The position numbers were made by a program, and so were the translations under genes. From Microbacterium fluvii (GTDB lineage Bacteria > Actinomycetota > Actinomycetes > Actinomycetales > Microbacteriaceae), in the NCBI RefSeq assembly GCF_025515205.1, contig NZ_JAOPFX010000001.1:1178001-1242000 (forward strand): a stretch of 64,000 nt of DNA, in the 5' to 3' direction. The notes below the pieces were generated by a model, which saw only the letters and a list, made by a program, of their open reading frames with translations, had not been told where the DNA came from and ran no database searches. Position 1 is the stretch's first letter, and each line of letters opens with the position of its first letter. Below are positions 1 to 7,705 of this stretch, piece by piece.

Positions 1-233
1 CCGAAGCGCGCCTGCGCCCACCCCACGACGGGGATCGCGACCCCGAGTGCCAGCAGGTAGGCGGTCGTGACCCACTGGATCGTGCTGATGGACACGTCGA
101 GCTCGGTGGCGAGGGTCTTCAGCGCGATGCTCATGATCGTGCTGTCGAAGATCACGGCGAGTCCGCCGACCACGAGCACGAGAGCGGAGACGATCGCCGT
201 GCGCGGCACGGCGGGTGCGGAGGTCTGGGTCAT
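1..233 (-). CDS. MFS drug exporter, N-terminal part (cut by window edge)
   Basis: Only the first 77 residues are inside the window; the gene runs off the left edge. The visible part has one hydrophobic helix at about residues 13-33 ending in an acidic residue (VIFDSTIM) and a second starting with the IQWVTTAYLL stretch at about residue 53. This pattern is typical of the start of 14-helix EmrB/QacA-like proton-driven drug exporters in the cytoplasmic membrane, so that family is inferred. The ATG at 233 (read on the minus strand) is preceded by a good ribosome binding site, AAGAAGGAA. The gene is divergent from the TetR gene at 305, the classic layout of an exporter and its local repressor. The substrate cannot be told. 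Confidence 0.85.
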   Translation of the reverse strand, partial: MTQTSAPAVPRTAIVSALVLVVGGLAVIFDSTIMSIALKTLATELDVSISTIQWVTTAYLLALGVAIPVVGWAQARF

Positions 234-304
234 GCGGATTCCTTCTTAAGATACGTTGCTGTACCTAATTCCCCGAGTGTACGCCGCCGCGATAAGATAC
301 ACAA
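234..304. promoter_or_regulatory. Divergent promoter/operator between exporter and TetR gene
   Basis: The gap holds two direct copies of TAAGATAC, at 247-254 and 293-300, 46 bases apart. The right copy contains TAAGAT (293-298), which lies exactly 6 bases before the ATG of the TetR gene and is a likely -10 box of a leaderless promoter. The left copy is followed by GTACCTAA (261-268), giving an imperfect inverted repeat. On the minus strand TAGGTA (267-262) could be the -10 of the exporter. Repressor binding at both copies would shut both genes; this is inference. Confidence 0.55.
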
Positions 305-907
305 ATGGATCTTGAGGCGACTCCGAAGCGCCGCCGCGGCAAAGACCTGGAAGACGCGATCCTGCGCGCCGGGTGGGAGCTGCTGCTCGATGCGGGATAT
401 CACGGCTTCACGATCGACGCCGTCGCCGATCGCGCCGAGACCAGCCGATCGGTGCTCTACCGCCGCTGGGACGACCGCGCCGCCCTTCTGGACGCCGTGC
501 TCACCTTCGGACTGAATCAGGGGCGCCGAGACGAGCCCGAAGACACCGGCACGCTCCGCGGCGACATGATCGCGGCATTGCAGAGCGCCAACGCGCGCAA
601 CAGCGCGATCGCGCCGCTGCTGAGCGTGTTCATGGGGGAGTACTACGCCGCCTCCGGCCAGAGCGTGGCCGACGTCCGGGCGCGGGCCTTCGGCGACCGC
701 GCCGGGCGGTCGCTTCGCATCATCCTCGAGCGCGCCGTCGCCAGGGGTGAGGCCGACCCCGCTCGGCTCACCCCGCGGGTGCGGACCGTGGCCACCGACC
801 TCTTCCGCCACGATCTGCTCATGAACGCGAGACCCCTCACCGACGAGCAGATCGTCGAGATCATCGACGAGGTGTTCCTGCCGCTGGTGGCGCCCGCGAG
901 GGCGTGA
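305..907 (+). CDS. TetR/AcrR family transcriptional regulator
   Basis: A 200-residue protein with a TetR-type helix-turn-helix at about residues 35-55 ([21 protein letters not shown] region) and a helical C-terminal ligand and dimer domain. The length is normal for the family. It most likely represses the divergent exporter gene and itself, binding the TAAGATAC repeats in the shared gap and letting go when a drug-like ligand binds. There is no Shine-Dalgarno sequence before the ATG, but a -10-like TAAGAT sits 6 bases upstream, so a leaderless mRNA starting at the A of the ATG is the simplest reading. The ligand is unknown. Family assignment is firm, the target is inferred from position. Confidence 0.9.
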   Translation: MDLEATPKRRRGKDLEDAILRAGWELLLDAGYHGFTIDAVADRAETSRSVLYRRWDDRAALLDAVLTFGLNQGRRDEPEDTGTLRGDMIAALQSANARNSAIAPLLSVFMGEYYAASGQSVADVRARAFGDRAGRSLRIILERAVARGEADPARLTPRVRTVATDLFRHDLLMNARPLTDEQIVEIIDEVFLPLVAPARA

Positions 908-922
908 GCGCGCCGCATCCCG

Positions 923-928
923 TAGAAT
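923..928 (+). promoter_or_regulatory. Candidate -10 box for efp-nusB
   Basis: TAGAAT lies 83 bases before the efp start codon, in the 104-base gap after the TetR gene. It matches the TAnnnT pattern of other promoters in this window. No clear -35 box is seen, and the efp ATG has only a weak ribosome binding site (GAACGGAAC). Confidence 0.4.
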
Positions 929-1011
929 CGAATGTCGGGCGTGACCTGCCCACTTCCGCGCCCCCTCGGGCCGCGATCGCACATCGACTTCACGAACGGA
1001 ACTCCACACCC

Positions 1012-1572
1012 ATGGCATCGACCGCAGACATCAAGAACGGCGTCGTCCTCAACATCGACGGACAGCTCTGGAGCGTCGTGGAGTTCCAGCACGTCAAGCC
1101 CGGCAAGGGCGGTGCGTTCGTGCGCACCAAGCTCAAGAACGTCATGACCGGCAAGGTCGTCGACAAGACGTTCAACGCGGGCGCCAAGGTCGAGACCGAG
1201 AACGTCGACCGCCGCGACTTCACCTACCTCTACAACGACGGCGAGGGCTTCGTCTTCATGGACGTCGCCGACTACGACCAGATCACGGTAGGAGCCGCCA
1301 CCGTCGGCGACGCCGCCAACTTCCTGCTCGAGAACCAGCAGGTGCAGATCGCCCTCAACAACGGCAACCCGCTGTACATCGAGCTGCCCGCCTCGGTCGT
1401 GCTCGAGATCACCTACACCGAGCCTGGCCTCCAGGGCGACCGCTCGTCGGCGGGCACCAAGCCCGCCACGGTCGAGACGGGCTACGAGATCCAGGTGCCG
1501 CTGTTCCTCGAGACCGGCACCAAGGTCAAGGTCGACACGCGCACCGGGGACTACCTCGGCCGCGTCAACTGA
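1012..1572 (+). CDS. efp: Translation elongation factor P
   Basis: A 186-residue EF-P that starts [10 protein letters not shown], the usual length. EF-P binds between the P and E sites of the ribosome and relieves stalling at runs of proline. The loop that reaches the peptidyl-transferase centre reads KPGKGGAF, with Lys32 at the tip; the rest is the KOW-like domain followed by two OB-fold domains, ending in the [13 protein letters not shown] tail typical of the family. A longer in-frame reading from 904 exists, but the ATG at 1012 gives the conserved start. nusB follows after 4 bases, an efp-nusB arrangement that is common in bacteria. No EF-P modification enzyme gene is seen in this window. 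Confidence 0.96.
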   Translation: MASTADIKNGVVLNIDGQLWSVVEFQHVKPGKGGAFVRTKLKNVMTGKVVDKTFNAGAKVETENVDRRDFTYLYNDGEGFVFMDVADYDQITVGAATVGDAANFLLENQQVQIALNNGNPLYIELPASVVLEITYTEPGLQGDRSSAGTKPATVETGYEIQVPLFLETGTKVKVDTRTGDYLGRVN

Positions 1573-1576
1573 GCGC

Positions 1577-1987
1577 GTGAGCGCCCGTTCCAAGGCGCGC
1601 AAGCGCGCCCTCGACATCCTCTTCCAGGCCGACGTGCGCGGCGAAGACGTGCCGGTGATGCTCGCCGCCGAGGCGCAGCGCGCCGCCGGCGAACCCGACC
1701 GTCAGGCCTCGTGGCTGTATGCCCGCGAGATCGTCGACGGGGTCGTCGACAACCTCGGCGAGATCGACGAGCAGATCACGACCTACGCCAAGGACTGGAC
1801 CCTCGCGCGCATGCCCGCCGTCGACCGCGCCGTGCTGCGCATCGGCGTGTGGGAGATCCTCTTCAACGACGAGGTGCCGGCGGCGGTCGCCATCGACGAA
1901 GCGGTGGAGCTCGCGAAGGAGTACTCGACCGACGAGTCGGGCTCGTTCGTGCACGGCGTGCTGGGTCGCATCTCACGCGCCTCCTGA
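1577..1987 (+). CDS. nusB: Transcription antitermination factor NusB
   Basis: A 136-residue NusB that starts at a GTG four bases after the efp stop. NusB pairs with NusE (ribosomal protein S10) and binds boxA RNA in rRNA leaders to stop early termination of rRNA transcription. The start (MSARSKARKRALDILFQADV) has the basic helix seen in NusB, and the WTLARMPAVDRAVLRIGVWEI stretch and the terminal VHGVLGRISR segment are family hallmarks. No separate ribosome binding site is needed if translation is coupled to efp. Length and sequence are normal. Confidence 0.95.
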   Translation: MSARSKARKRALDILFQADVRGEDVPVMLAAEAQRAAGEPDRQASWLYAREIVDGVVDNLGEIDEQITTYAKDWTLARMPAVDRAVLRIGVWEILFNDEVPAAVAIDEAVELAKEYSTDESGSFVHGVLGRISRAS

Positions 1988-2030
1988 TCCCACGCGGCCG
2001 CTGTCGGCGCCGTCGGCCAGGATGGATGCT

Positions 2031-4982
2031 GTGACCGCGCCCGCCGACCGCCCCTCGCCGTGGCGGGCGGCGCTCGCAGCCCCCTCCGCGGGGCCGCAGG
2101 TGCCGCTCGCGCTGGGCGTCGAACTGCGCAGCCGCGAGCGCAGCGCGGGCGCGTGGTCGGCGGCGAAGGCGCAGACGGCCACCGCACGCATGCTGGCCCG
2201 CGGTACCGCCGGTGACCTGCAGGTGGGGCTGCGCCCGCTCTCGCGCAGCGCGGCGACCGGCGGCTGGATCCGCTCCGATGTCTCGTGGGACGTGGTGCGG
2301 CGCGCGTCGGGCAGGTTCGACCCCGAGCACGTCCGGTGGTTCCGCGAGCTCTACGGCATCGCGCATGACGCGCGACTGCTCGGGGGCTACACCGACGCAT
2401 CGGACTGGCTGACCCTCGACACGGTCGAGTCGCGGCATCTGTGGGCGCACCTCGCGGCGGCCGAGGGCATCGGGATCCCGCTCGTGCCCGTCGCGAAAGA
2501 CCACGACGTGAGCCTCGTCGCCCAGGCTGCGGTCGACGTCGCGCTGTCGGGCGACGGAGAAGGACTGCGGCTCGACGCGCGCGTGAGCATCGCCGGCGCC
2601 GAGGTGCCCGCATCCACGGTGCGCCCGGTGGCGCGCACGGGCCTGTACGCCTACGCGCTCGAGGGCCCCCGCGTGCGCCTCACGCTGGCCCCCGCCGCCC
2701 TCGGCGACGCGGCGCACGCGGTGCTCGCCGCGGCCGCACCGATCTTCGTTCCCGCGGGAGAGGTCGACGAGTTCCTGCGCGACGCGTACCCGCGCATGGC
2801 GCGTCGAGAGCCGGTGCGTGCAGCGGGAGGCCTGACCCTGCCGCGACCCGAACAGGTCTCGCTCGTGCTCGTCGCGGCCTTCGCCGCCGGCGACGTCGTC
2901 GACTACCGCTTCGAGTGGGTGCTGCCGGGCACGGGGCGGGTGCCGTTCGACGCCGCGCACCCCGAACTCGACGACGCATCGGCGCTGCGGAGCGCGACCG
3001 TGCAAGCGTGGACGGATGCCGGCGAGCTGCCGTTCGCGGCGGCCGCGCGGCTCCGCGGCGTCGACACCGCCGAGTTCGCGGCCCAGGTGCTGCCCGCCCT
3101 CGAAGAGGTCGAGGGCCTGCGGATCGAGGTGACCGGCGCCCCGAAGCGCTACCGCGAGCTCGGCGGCGACCCGCGCATCACGGTGTCGACCGTCGAGACC
3201 ACCGACCGCGACTGGTTCGACCTCGGCGTGCTCGTCGAGATCGACGGCCGCCGCATCCCGTTCACCCCGCTGTTCACGGCGCTGGCGCTGCGGCGCAAGA
3301 AGCTGCTGCTGTCGGACGGCCGATACTTCTCGCTGGCACACCCCGCCCTCGACCGCCTTCGAGAGCTCATCGACGAAGCGGCCGAGCTGGACGAGTGGGA
3401 GACCGGGCCGCGCATCTCGCGCTACCAGCTGCCGCTGTGGTCGGAGTTCGAAGACCTCGCCGACGAGGCTGCGCCGGCCGTCGCATGGCGCGAGACGGCG
3501 AGCGCGCTGCGCGAGGTCGCCGGCGTCGAGGCGATCGCACCACCCCCGGGGCTGCGGGCCGAGCTCCGGCCCTACCAGCGCGACGGCTGCTCGTGGCTCG
3601 CCTTTCTGTGGCGCCACCGCCTCGGCGGCATCCTCGCCGACGACATGGGCCTCGGCAAGACCCTGCAGGTGCTCGCGCTGCTGCAGCACGCGAGGGAGAC
3701 CGGCGAGACCAGACCCTTCCTGGTCGTCGCCCCGACCTCGGTTCTGGCGACCTGGCGCGACGAGGCGGCCAGGTTCACGCCGGAGCTGCGGGTGCGCATC
3801 GCGGGGGAGACCTCGGCCAAGGCCGGCACGCCGCTCGCGGTCGTCGCCGCCGACGCCGACCTGGTCGTCACCTCCTATGCGCTGCTGCGGCTCGGCGACG
3901 ACGAGTTCGGGGGCATCGACTGGGCGATCGTCGTGCTCGACGAGGCGCAGTTCGTCAAGAACCCGCAGACCCGGCTCTACCGCGCGGCGAAGCGCCTGCG
4001 CGCCGAGATCGTGCTCGCCGTCACCGGGACGCCGCTGGAGAACTCGCTCGTCGAGCTCTGGACGCTGCTCTCGCTCACCTCGCCCGGACTGTTCGCCTCG
4101 GGCAGGCGCTTCCGCGAGGAGTACGTCAAGCCGATCGAGCAGGGCAAGGTGCCAGAGAACGAAGAGGGTGGGCCCTATCGCGCGAAGCGTCTCGACCGCC
4201 TGCGCCGCCGCATCCGACCCTTCGTGCTGCGGCGCACGAAAGAGCTCGTGGCCCCGGAGCTGCCCGAGCGTCAGGAGCAGGAGGTGCGGGTCGAGCTACC
4301 CGCGGCGCACCGCGCGCGGTACGACATCGTGCTGCAGCGCGAGCGGCGCAAGGTGCTGGGGCTTCTCGACGACCTCGACCGCAACCGGTTCATCGTGTTC
4401 CGATCGCTCACGCTGCTGCGGATGCTGGCGCTCGCCCCCGCGCTGATCGACCCCGCCGACGCGCGGCTGGGCTCGAGCAAGATCGAGGCGCTCCTGGAGC
4501 GGGTCGACGAGGTGGCCGCCGAGGGCCACCGGGCGCTCGTGTTCAGCCAGTTCACCTCGTTCCTCGATCTCGTCGAACGCGAGCTCGACGCTCGCGACAT
4601 CTCCTACGTGCGACTCGACGGGTCGACGCGGCGCCGTGAGCAGGTCATCGCTGGCTTCCGCGACGGCGATCAGCCCGTCTTCCTCATCAGCCTCAAGGCG
4701 GGCGGCTTCGGGCTGACCCTCACCGAGGCCGATCACGTGTTCCTGCTCGACCCCTGGTGGAATCCCGCCGCCGAGGCGCAGGCCGTCGACCGAACCCACC
4801 GCATCGGGCAGACCCGGCCGGTCAACGTCTACCGGCTGATCGCGGCCGGCACGATCGAAGAGAAGGTGCTCGAGCTGCAGCAGCGCAAGGCGCGCCTGTT
4901 CCGATCGGTGATGGACGACGACGAGCTGTTCGCGCAGGCCCTCACCGCCGACGACATCCGAGGGCTCTTCGAGACGGGCTGA
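2031..4982 (+). CDS. SNF2-family DNA-dependent ATPase (DEAD/DEAH helicase)
   Basis: A 983-residue SNF2-type ATPase. The Walker A segment DDMGLGKTLQ is near residue 540, the DEAQ box (VLDEAQFVKN) near 637, TGTPLENS follows, and the C-terminal half has FSQFTSFLDL near 838 and the signature motif VDRTHRIGQTRP near 920. Such proteins translocate on double-stranded DNA and may remodel protein-DNA complexes; the bacterial role is poorly known. The N-terminal 500 residues show no zinc-binding SWIM cysteines, unlike many bacterial SNF2 proteins. I chose the GTG at 2031 because AGGA (2019-2022) lies 8 bases upstream; an in-frame ATG at 2022 overlaps that site and is the alternative. Confidence 0.9.
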   Translation: MTAPADRPSPWRAALAAPSAGPQVPLALGVELRSRERSAGAWSAAKAQTATARMLARGTAGDLQVGLRPLSRSAATGGWIRSDVSWDVVRRASGRFDPEHVRWFRELYGIAHDARLLGGYTDASDWLTLDTVESRHLWAHLAAAEGIGIPLVPVAKDHDVSLVAQAAVDVALSGDGEGLRLDARVSIAGAEVPASTVRPVARTGLYAYALEGPRVRLTLAPAALGDAAHAVLAAAAPIFVPAGEVDEFLRDAYPRMARREPVRAAGGLTLPRPEQVSLVLVAAFAAGDVVDYRFEWVLPGTGRVPFDAAHPELDDASALRSATVQAWTDAGELPFAAAARLRGVDTAEFAAQVLPALEEVEGLRIEVTGAPKRYRELGGDPRITVSTVETTDRDWFDLGVLVEIDGRRIPFTPLFTALALRRKKLLLSDGRYFSLAHPALDRLRELIDEAAELDEWETGPRISRYQLPLWSEFEDLADEAAPAVAWRETASALREVAGVEAIAPPPGLRAELRPYQRDGCSWLAFLWRHRLGGILADDMGLGKTLQVLALLQHARETGETRPFLVVAPTSVLATWRDEAARFTPELRVRIAGETSAKAGTPLAVVAADADLVVTSYALLRLGDDEFGGIDWAIVVLDEAQFVKNPQTRLYRAAKRLRAEIVLAVTGTPLENSLVELWTLLSLTSPGLFASGRRFREEYVKPIEQGKVPENEEGGPYRAKRLDRLRRRIRPFVLRRTKELVAPELPERQEQEVRVELPAAHRARYDIVLQRERRKVLGLLDDLDRNRFIVFRSLTLLRMLALAPALIDPADARLGSSKIEALLERVDEVAAEGHRALVFSQFTSFLDLVERELDARDISYVRLDGSTRRREQVIAGFRDGDQPVFLISLKAGGFGLTLTEADHVFLLDPWWNPAAEAQAVDRTHRIGQTRPVNVYRLIAAGTIEEKVLELQQRKARLFRSVMDDDELFAQALTADDIRGLFETG

Positions 4983-5070
4983 TCGACACGCCACGGGGTG
5001 CCATTTGCCCGGCTCGCCCTCAGGGGGTGTGCGGCACCCTCCCGTAAACTCGGCGCTGAAGGAGATCAGT
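4983..5070 (+). promoter_or_regulatory. Intergenic gap with candidate promoter and hairpin
   Basis: The 88-base gap contains TAAACT (5045-5050), a possible -10 box, and a strong ribosome binding site AAGGAG (5059-5064) before the ATG at 5071. A 7-bp inverted repeat, GGGTGCC (4996-5002) and GGCACCC (5033-5039), could be a weak terminator for the SNF2 gene. Confidence 0.35.
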
Positions 5071-6633
5071 ATGCGCATCACGGGGCTCGGACACGCGGGC
5101 ATGTTCATCGAGACGACGGGCGGCAGCATCCTGTGCGACCCCGTCATCGGGCCGAGCTTCTTCGGATCGTGGTTCCCGTTCCCCGACAACCGGGGACTCG
5201 ACTGGGAGCGCTTCGGCAGAGCCGACTTCCTCTACATCTCGCACCGCCACCGCGACCACTTCGACCCGCGGCTGCTGCAGCGCTACGTGCGCAGCGACAT
5301 CCCGGTGCTGCTGCCGGAGTACCCCACCGACGACCTCGAGACCGATCTGCGCGCGCTCGGCTACGACAACATCGTCTACACGCAGGCGGGCGTCCCGCTG
5401 GAGTACGACAACGGCCTGACGATCATGGTCACGCCGCTGCGCGCCCCCAGCGACGGGCCGATCGGCGACTCGAGCCTGTCGGTCGACGACGGCACCGCCA
5501 GCATCCTGAACCAGAACGACTCGCATCCACTCGACCTCGAGAGACTGCTCGGATTCTCGAAGCCCGACGCGTACTTCACGCAGGTCTCCGGAGCGATCTG
5601 GTGGCCGATGGTCTACGACCTGCCGCAGGACGCCAAGCAGAATTTCGCGAAGCTCAAGCGCGACGCGCAGAACAAGCGCGCGATGTACTACATCGAGAAG
5701 GTCGACGCCGAGCACGTGTTCCCGATGGCGGGGCCGCCGATGTTCCTGCGGGAGGAGCTGTTCCGCTACAACGGCTGGGGCGAGCACGACGACTCGATCT
5801 TCACCGATCAGGCGCAGTTCCTCGAGCACATGGCGGCGCTGCGTCCAGAGCAGAAGGGGCACCTGTTCGTCCCCGGCACGCAGGTCGACCTCGATCACGC
5901 CGACGCGACGGTCACCCAGACGCTGTACACCGAGGCCGAGATCGCGCACGTCTTCGACCAGAAGTGGGACTATCTCGCCGCCCAGCGCGACAGCCGGCAG
6001 GACGAGGTCGCCGCGGAGGAGGCCACTCGGGCTGCCGTACTGCCCCCCGACGAGATGCTCGCCGCCATCAAGGAGTGGTGGGAGCCGCTGCTGCGGCGCG
6101 CCCGCACGATCCGCAGCGGTGTCGGCGGCAACGTGCGCTTCCGCATCGGCGACCTCGACATGGTCGTCGACTTCCCGAGGGCCAAGGTGCGCGAATACGC
6201 GGGGGAGGAGTGCATCTACTGGTACACGATCCCCGCCGATCTCGTCTCGACCAACATCGCCGACGGCGAGATCGACTGGTCGAACTCGATCTTCCTGTCG
6301 ATGCAGTTCGAGGTCGGCCGCAGCGGCAAGTTCAACGAGTTCCTCACGACCTTCCTCAAGTGCCTCTCGCGCGACCGCATCGAGTACGTCGAGAACTGGT
6401 ACGCCGAGCAGACCGACCAGACCGAGGATGCCGAGATCGGCGACTGGCAGGTGCAGCGCCGCTGTCCGCACCTGCGCGCCGATCTCACCAAGACCGGCAA
6501 GATCGAGGACGGCGTGCTGACCTGCGCCCTGCACGACTGGAAGTGGGACCTCGCGTCGGGCAAGTGCCTGACGACGCCCGGCCACCCCATCCGGGCCAGC
6601 AAGCTCGAAGACGCCACCCAGCCCGCCGCGTGA
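5071..6633 (+). CDS. Metallo-beta-lactamase fold protein with C-terminal Rieske domain
   Basis: A 520-residue soluble protein with two metal centres. The N-terminal half is a metallo-beta-lactamase fold with the motif HRHRDH (His58, His60, Asp62, His63), which normally binds a di-metal hydrolytic site. The C-terminus carries a Rieske 2Fe-2S site: Cys465-x-His467 and, after 17 residues, Cys485-x2-His488. The same two modules occur in CMP-N-acetylneuraminate hydroxylase-like proteins, but the substrate here is unknown and I do not assign one. The ATG at 5071 has the ribosome binding site AAGGAG; the reading frame is open further upstream (5005) but without support. No redox partner gene is adjacent. 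Confidence 0.85.
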   Translation: MRITGLGHAGMFIETTGGSILCDPVIGPSFFGSWFPFPDNRGLDWERFGRADFLYISHRHRDHFDPRLLQRYVRSDIPVLLPEYPTDDLETDLRALGYDNIVYTQAGVPLEYDNGLTIMVTPLRAPSDGPIGDSSLSVDDGTASILNQNDSHPLDLERLLGFSKPDAYFTQVSGAIWWPMVYDLPQDAKQNFAKLKRDAQNKRAMYYIEKVDAEHVFPMAGPPMFLREELFRYNGWGEHDDSIFTDQAQFLEHMAALRPEQKGHLFVPGTQVDLDHADATVTQTLYTEAEIAHVFDQKWDYLAAQRDSRQDEVAAEEATRAAVLPPDEMLAAIKEWWEPLLRRARTIRSGVGGNVRFRIGDLDMVVDFPRAKVREYAGEECIYWYTIPADLVSTNIADGEIDWSNSIFLSMQFEVGRSGKFNEFLTTFLKCLSRDRIEYVENWYAEQTDQTEDAEIGDWQVQRRCPHLRADLTKTGKIEDGVLTCALHDWKWDLASGKCLTTPGHPIRASKLEDATQPAA

Positions 6634-6641
6634 TCGGACCC

Positions 6642-6710
6642 GGTCGTTGAGCCGCCGCGCACTCCCGAGAGGCTCCGGGCGTTGAGCGAGCCGGAGGCGA
6701 GACGACGCGC
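6642..6710. repeat. Candidate dispersed palindromic element (degenerate)
   Basis: GGTCGTTGAG at 6642-6651 recurs as GGCGTTGAGCGAG at 6678-6690 and is followed by CCGGAGGCGAGACGACGCG. The GTTGAGCGAG...GCGAGACGA layout resembles a short intergenic element that I recall as common in Microbacterium genomes. It spans the gap after the MBL-Rieske gene and overlaps the proposed start of the next gene. That it is a dispersed repeat is recall plus inference, not shown by this window alone. Confidence 0.4.
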
Positions 6711-7113
6711 AGCCCGCACGCCGATCCGCAGCGTCGATCCTCTCCATCTCGTCGACGTGTTCGTCTATGTCGTGGTGCTCAATCTCGCGGTGCAGTGGTT
6801 CCCCGGGGTCATCGCCGAGTCGTTCACGGTGTCGCTGCTGACGGCGGTGCTGCTCAAGCTCGTGCTCGAGGTCGTGCTTCGCGCCAAGACGTGGGTGCTC
6901 GCCCGCATCCGCTCCGCCTCGACGGCGCCCGGCCGCATCGTCTCGGCGGGGATGCTGCTGCTTCTGCTGCCGGCGAGCAAGTTCCTGGTGCTGTGGCTCG
7001 AAGACCTCGTCTTCGGCGACGCGGTCGCTCTCGGCGGTTTCTGGTCGGTGACGCTGCTGATCTTCGCGCTCATGGGCGCCCGCTGGGGCGTCCGCGCGCT
7101 TTTGGCGCGCTAA
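6682..7113 (+). CDS. Small integral membrane protein, unknown function
   Basis: A 143-residue protein with about four hydrophobic segments (roughly residues 27-45, 48-68, 90-110 and 118-138) and a basic N-terminus (EARRRAARTPIR). I do not recognise a family. The proposed TTG start at 6682 has GAGAGG 9 bases upstream, but it lies inside a repeat-like sequence (6642-6710), so the true start could be further downstream, for example the GTG at 6757 just before the first helix. The stop codon TAA is part of the likely -10 box (TAAGGT, 7111-7116) of the pyr operon, so the gene is upstream of that operon rather than in it. Confidence 0.65.
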   Translation: MSEPEARRRAARTPIRSVDPLHLVDVFVYVVVLNLAVQWFPGVIAESFTVSLLTAVLLKLVLEVVLRAKTWVLARIRSASTAPGRIVSAGMLLLLLPASKFLVLWLEDLVFGDAVALGGFWSVTLLIFALMGARWGVRALLAR

Positions 7114-7174
7114 GGTGGACCGAACCACAAGCAACCTTTAACCCCGTCCTGTGAGGCGGAGAAGGGAGCGGCGG
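7111..7174 (+). promoter_or_regulatory. pyr operon promoter and PyrR-binding mRNA leader
   Basis: TAAGGT at 7111-7116 is a likely -10 box, giving a leader of about 50 bases. The leader contains CAACCTTTAACCC (7132-7144), GTCCTGTGAGG (7146-7156) and CGGAGAAGGG (7157-7166). This closely matches the PyrR-binding loop of other bacteria (GUCC-n-GUGAGGCnGAGAAGG) with CCTT/AAGG and CCG/CGG stem pairs. The AAGGGAG of the 3' arm is also the ribosome binding region of pyrR, so PyrR bound to UMP would hide it. Translational repression by PyrR is known for Mycobacterium smegmatis; I infer the same here. No intrinsic terminator is seen. Confidence 0.8.
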
Positions 7175-7705
7175 ATGAGCACGCGCACCGTGCTGCACGA
7201 AGCCGACATCGCCCGTGCCCTGACTCGGATCTCGCACGAGATCCTCGAGTCCAACAAGGGCCCGCACGACCTGGTGCTGCTGGGCATCCCGACCAGGGGC
7301 GTTCCCCTGGCGGACCGCATCGCCGCCCACATCGCCGAGTTCTCCGGGCAGGCCGTGCCCACCGGATCGCTCGATGTCACGATGTACCGCGACGATCTGC
7401 ACCGCAATCCCACCCGCGCCCCGCATCCGACTCAGATCCCGGCGGGTGGACTCGACGGCAAGGTCGTCGTGCTGGTGGACGACGTGCTCTTCTCGGGCCG
7501 CAGCATCCGCGCCGCCCTCGACGCGCTGCAGGACATCGGGCGCCCTTCCGCCGTGCGCCTGGCGACCCTCGTCGACCGCGGGCATCGCGAGCTCCCCATC
7601 CGCCCCGACTTCGTCGGCAAGAACCTGCCGAGCTCCCGCGACGAGCGCGTCAACGTACAGCTCGCCGAGATCGACGGCATCGACGAGGTGACGATCGGAT
7701 CATGA
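7175..7705 (+). CDS. pyrR: PyrR bifunctional pyr operon regulator/uracil phosphoribosyltransferase
   Basis: A 176-residue PyrR. It senses UMP and UTP, binds the pyr mRNA leader to reduce expression of the operon, and also has uracil phosphoribosyltransferase activity with PRPP. The PRPP-binding motif [18 protein letters not shown] is near residues 98-115, and GLGIPTRG-like sequence ([15 protein letters not shown]) marks the N-terminal part. Basic residues near the C-terminus ([14 protein letters not shown]) match the family. The ATG at 7175 follows the leader whose 3' arm carries the ribosome binding site; a longer reading from 7151 would start inside the RNA hairpin and is rejected. pyrB overlaps by 4 bases. 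Confidence 0.95.
   Translation: MSTRTVLHEADIARALTRISHEILESNKGPHDLVLLGIPTRGVPLADRIAAHIAEFSGQAVPTGSLDVTMYRDDLHRNPTRAPHPTQIPAGGLDGKVVVLVDDVLFSGRSIRAALDALQDIGRPSAVRLATLVDRGHRELPIRPDFVGKNLPSSRDERVNVQLAEIDGIDEVTIGS

Noticed and set aside
643..1617. Long minus-strand open frame across the TetR gene and efp
   Set aside because: A shadow of two well-supported plus-strand genes, without start signal or recognisable domain.
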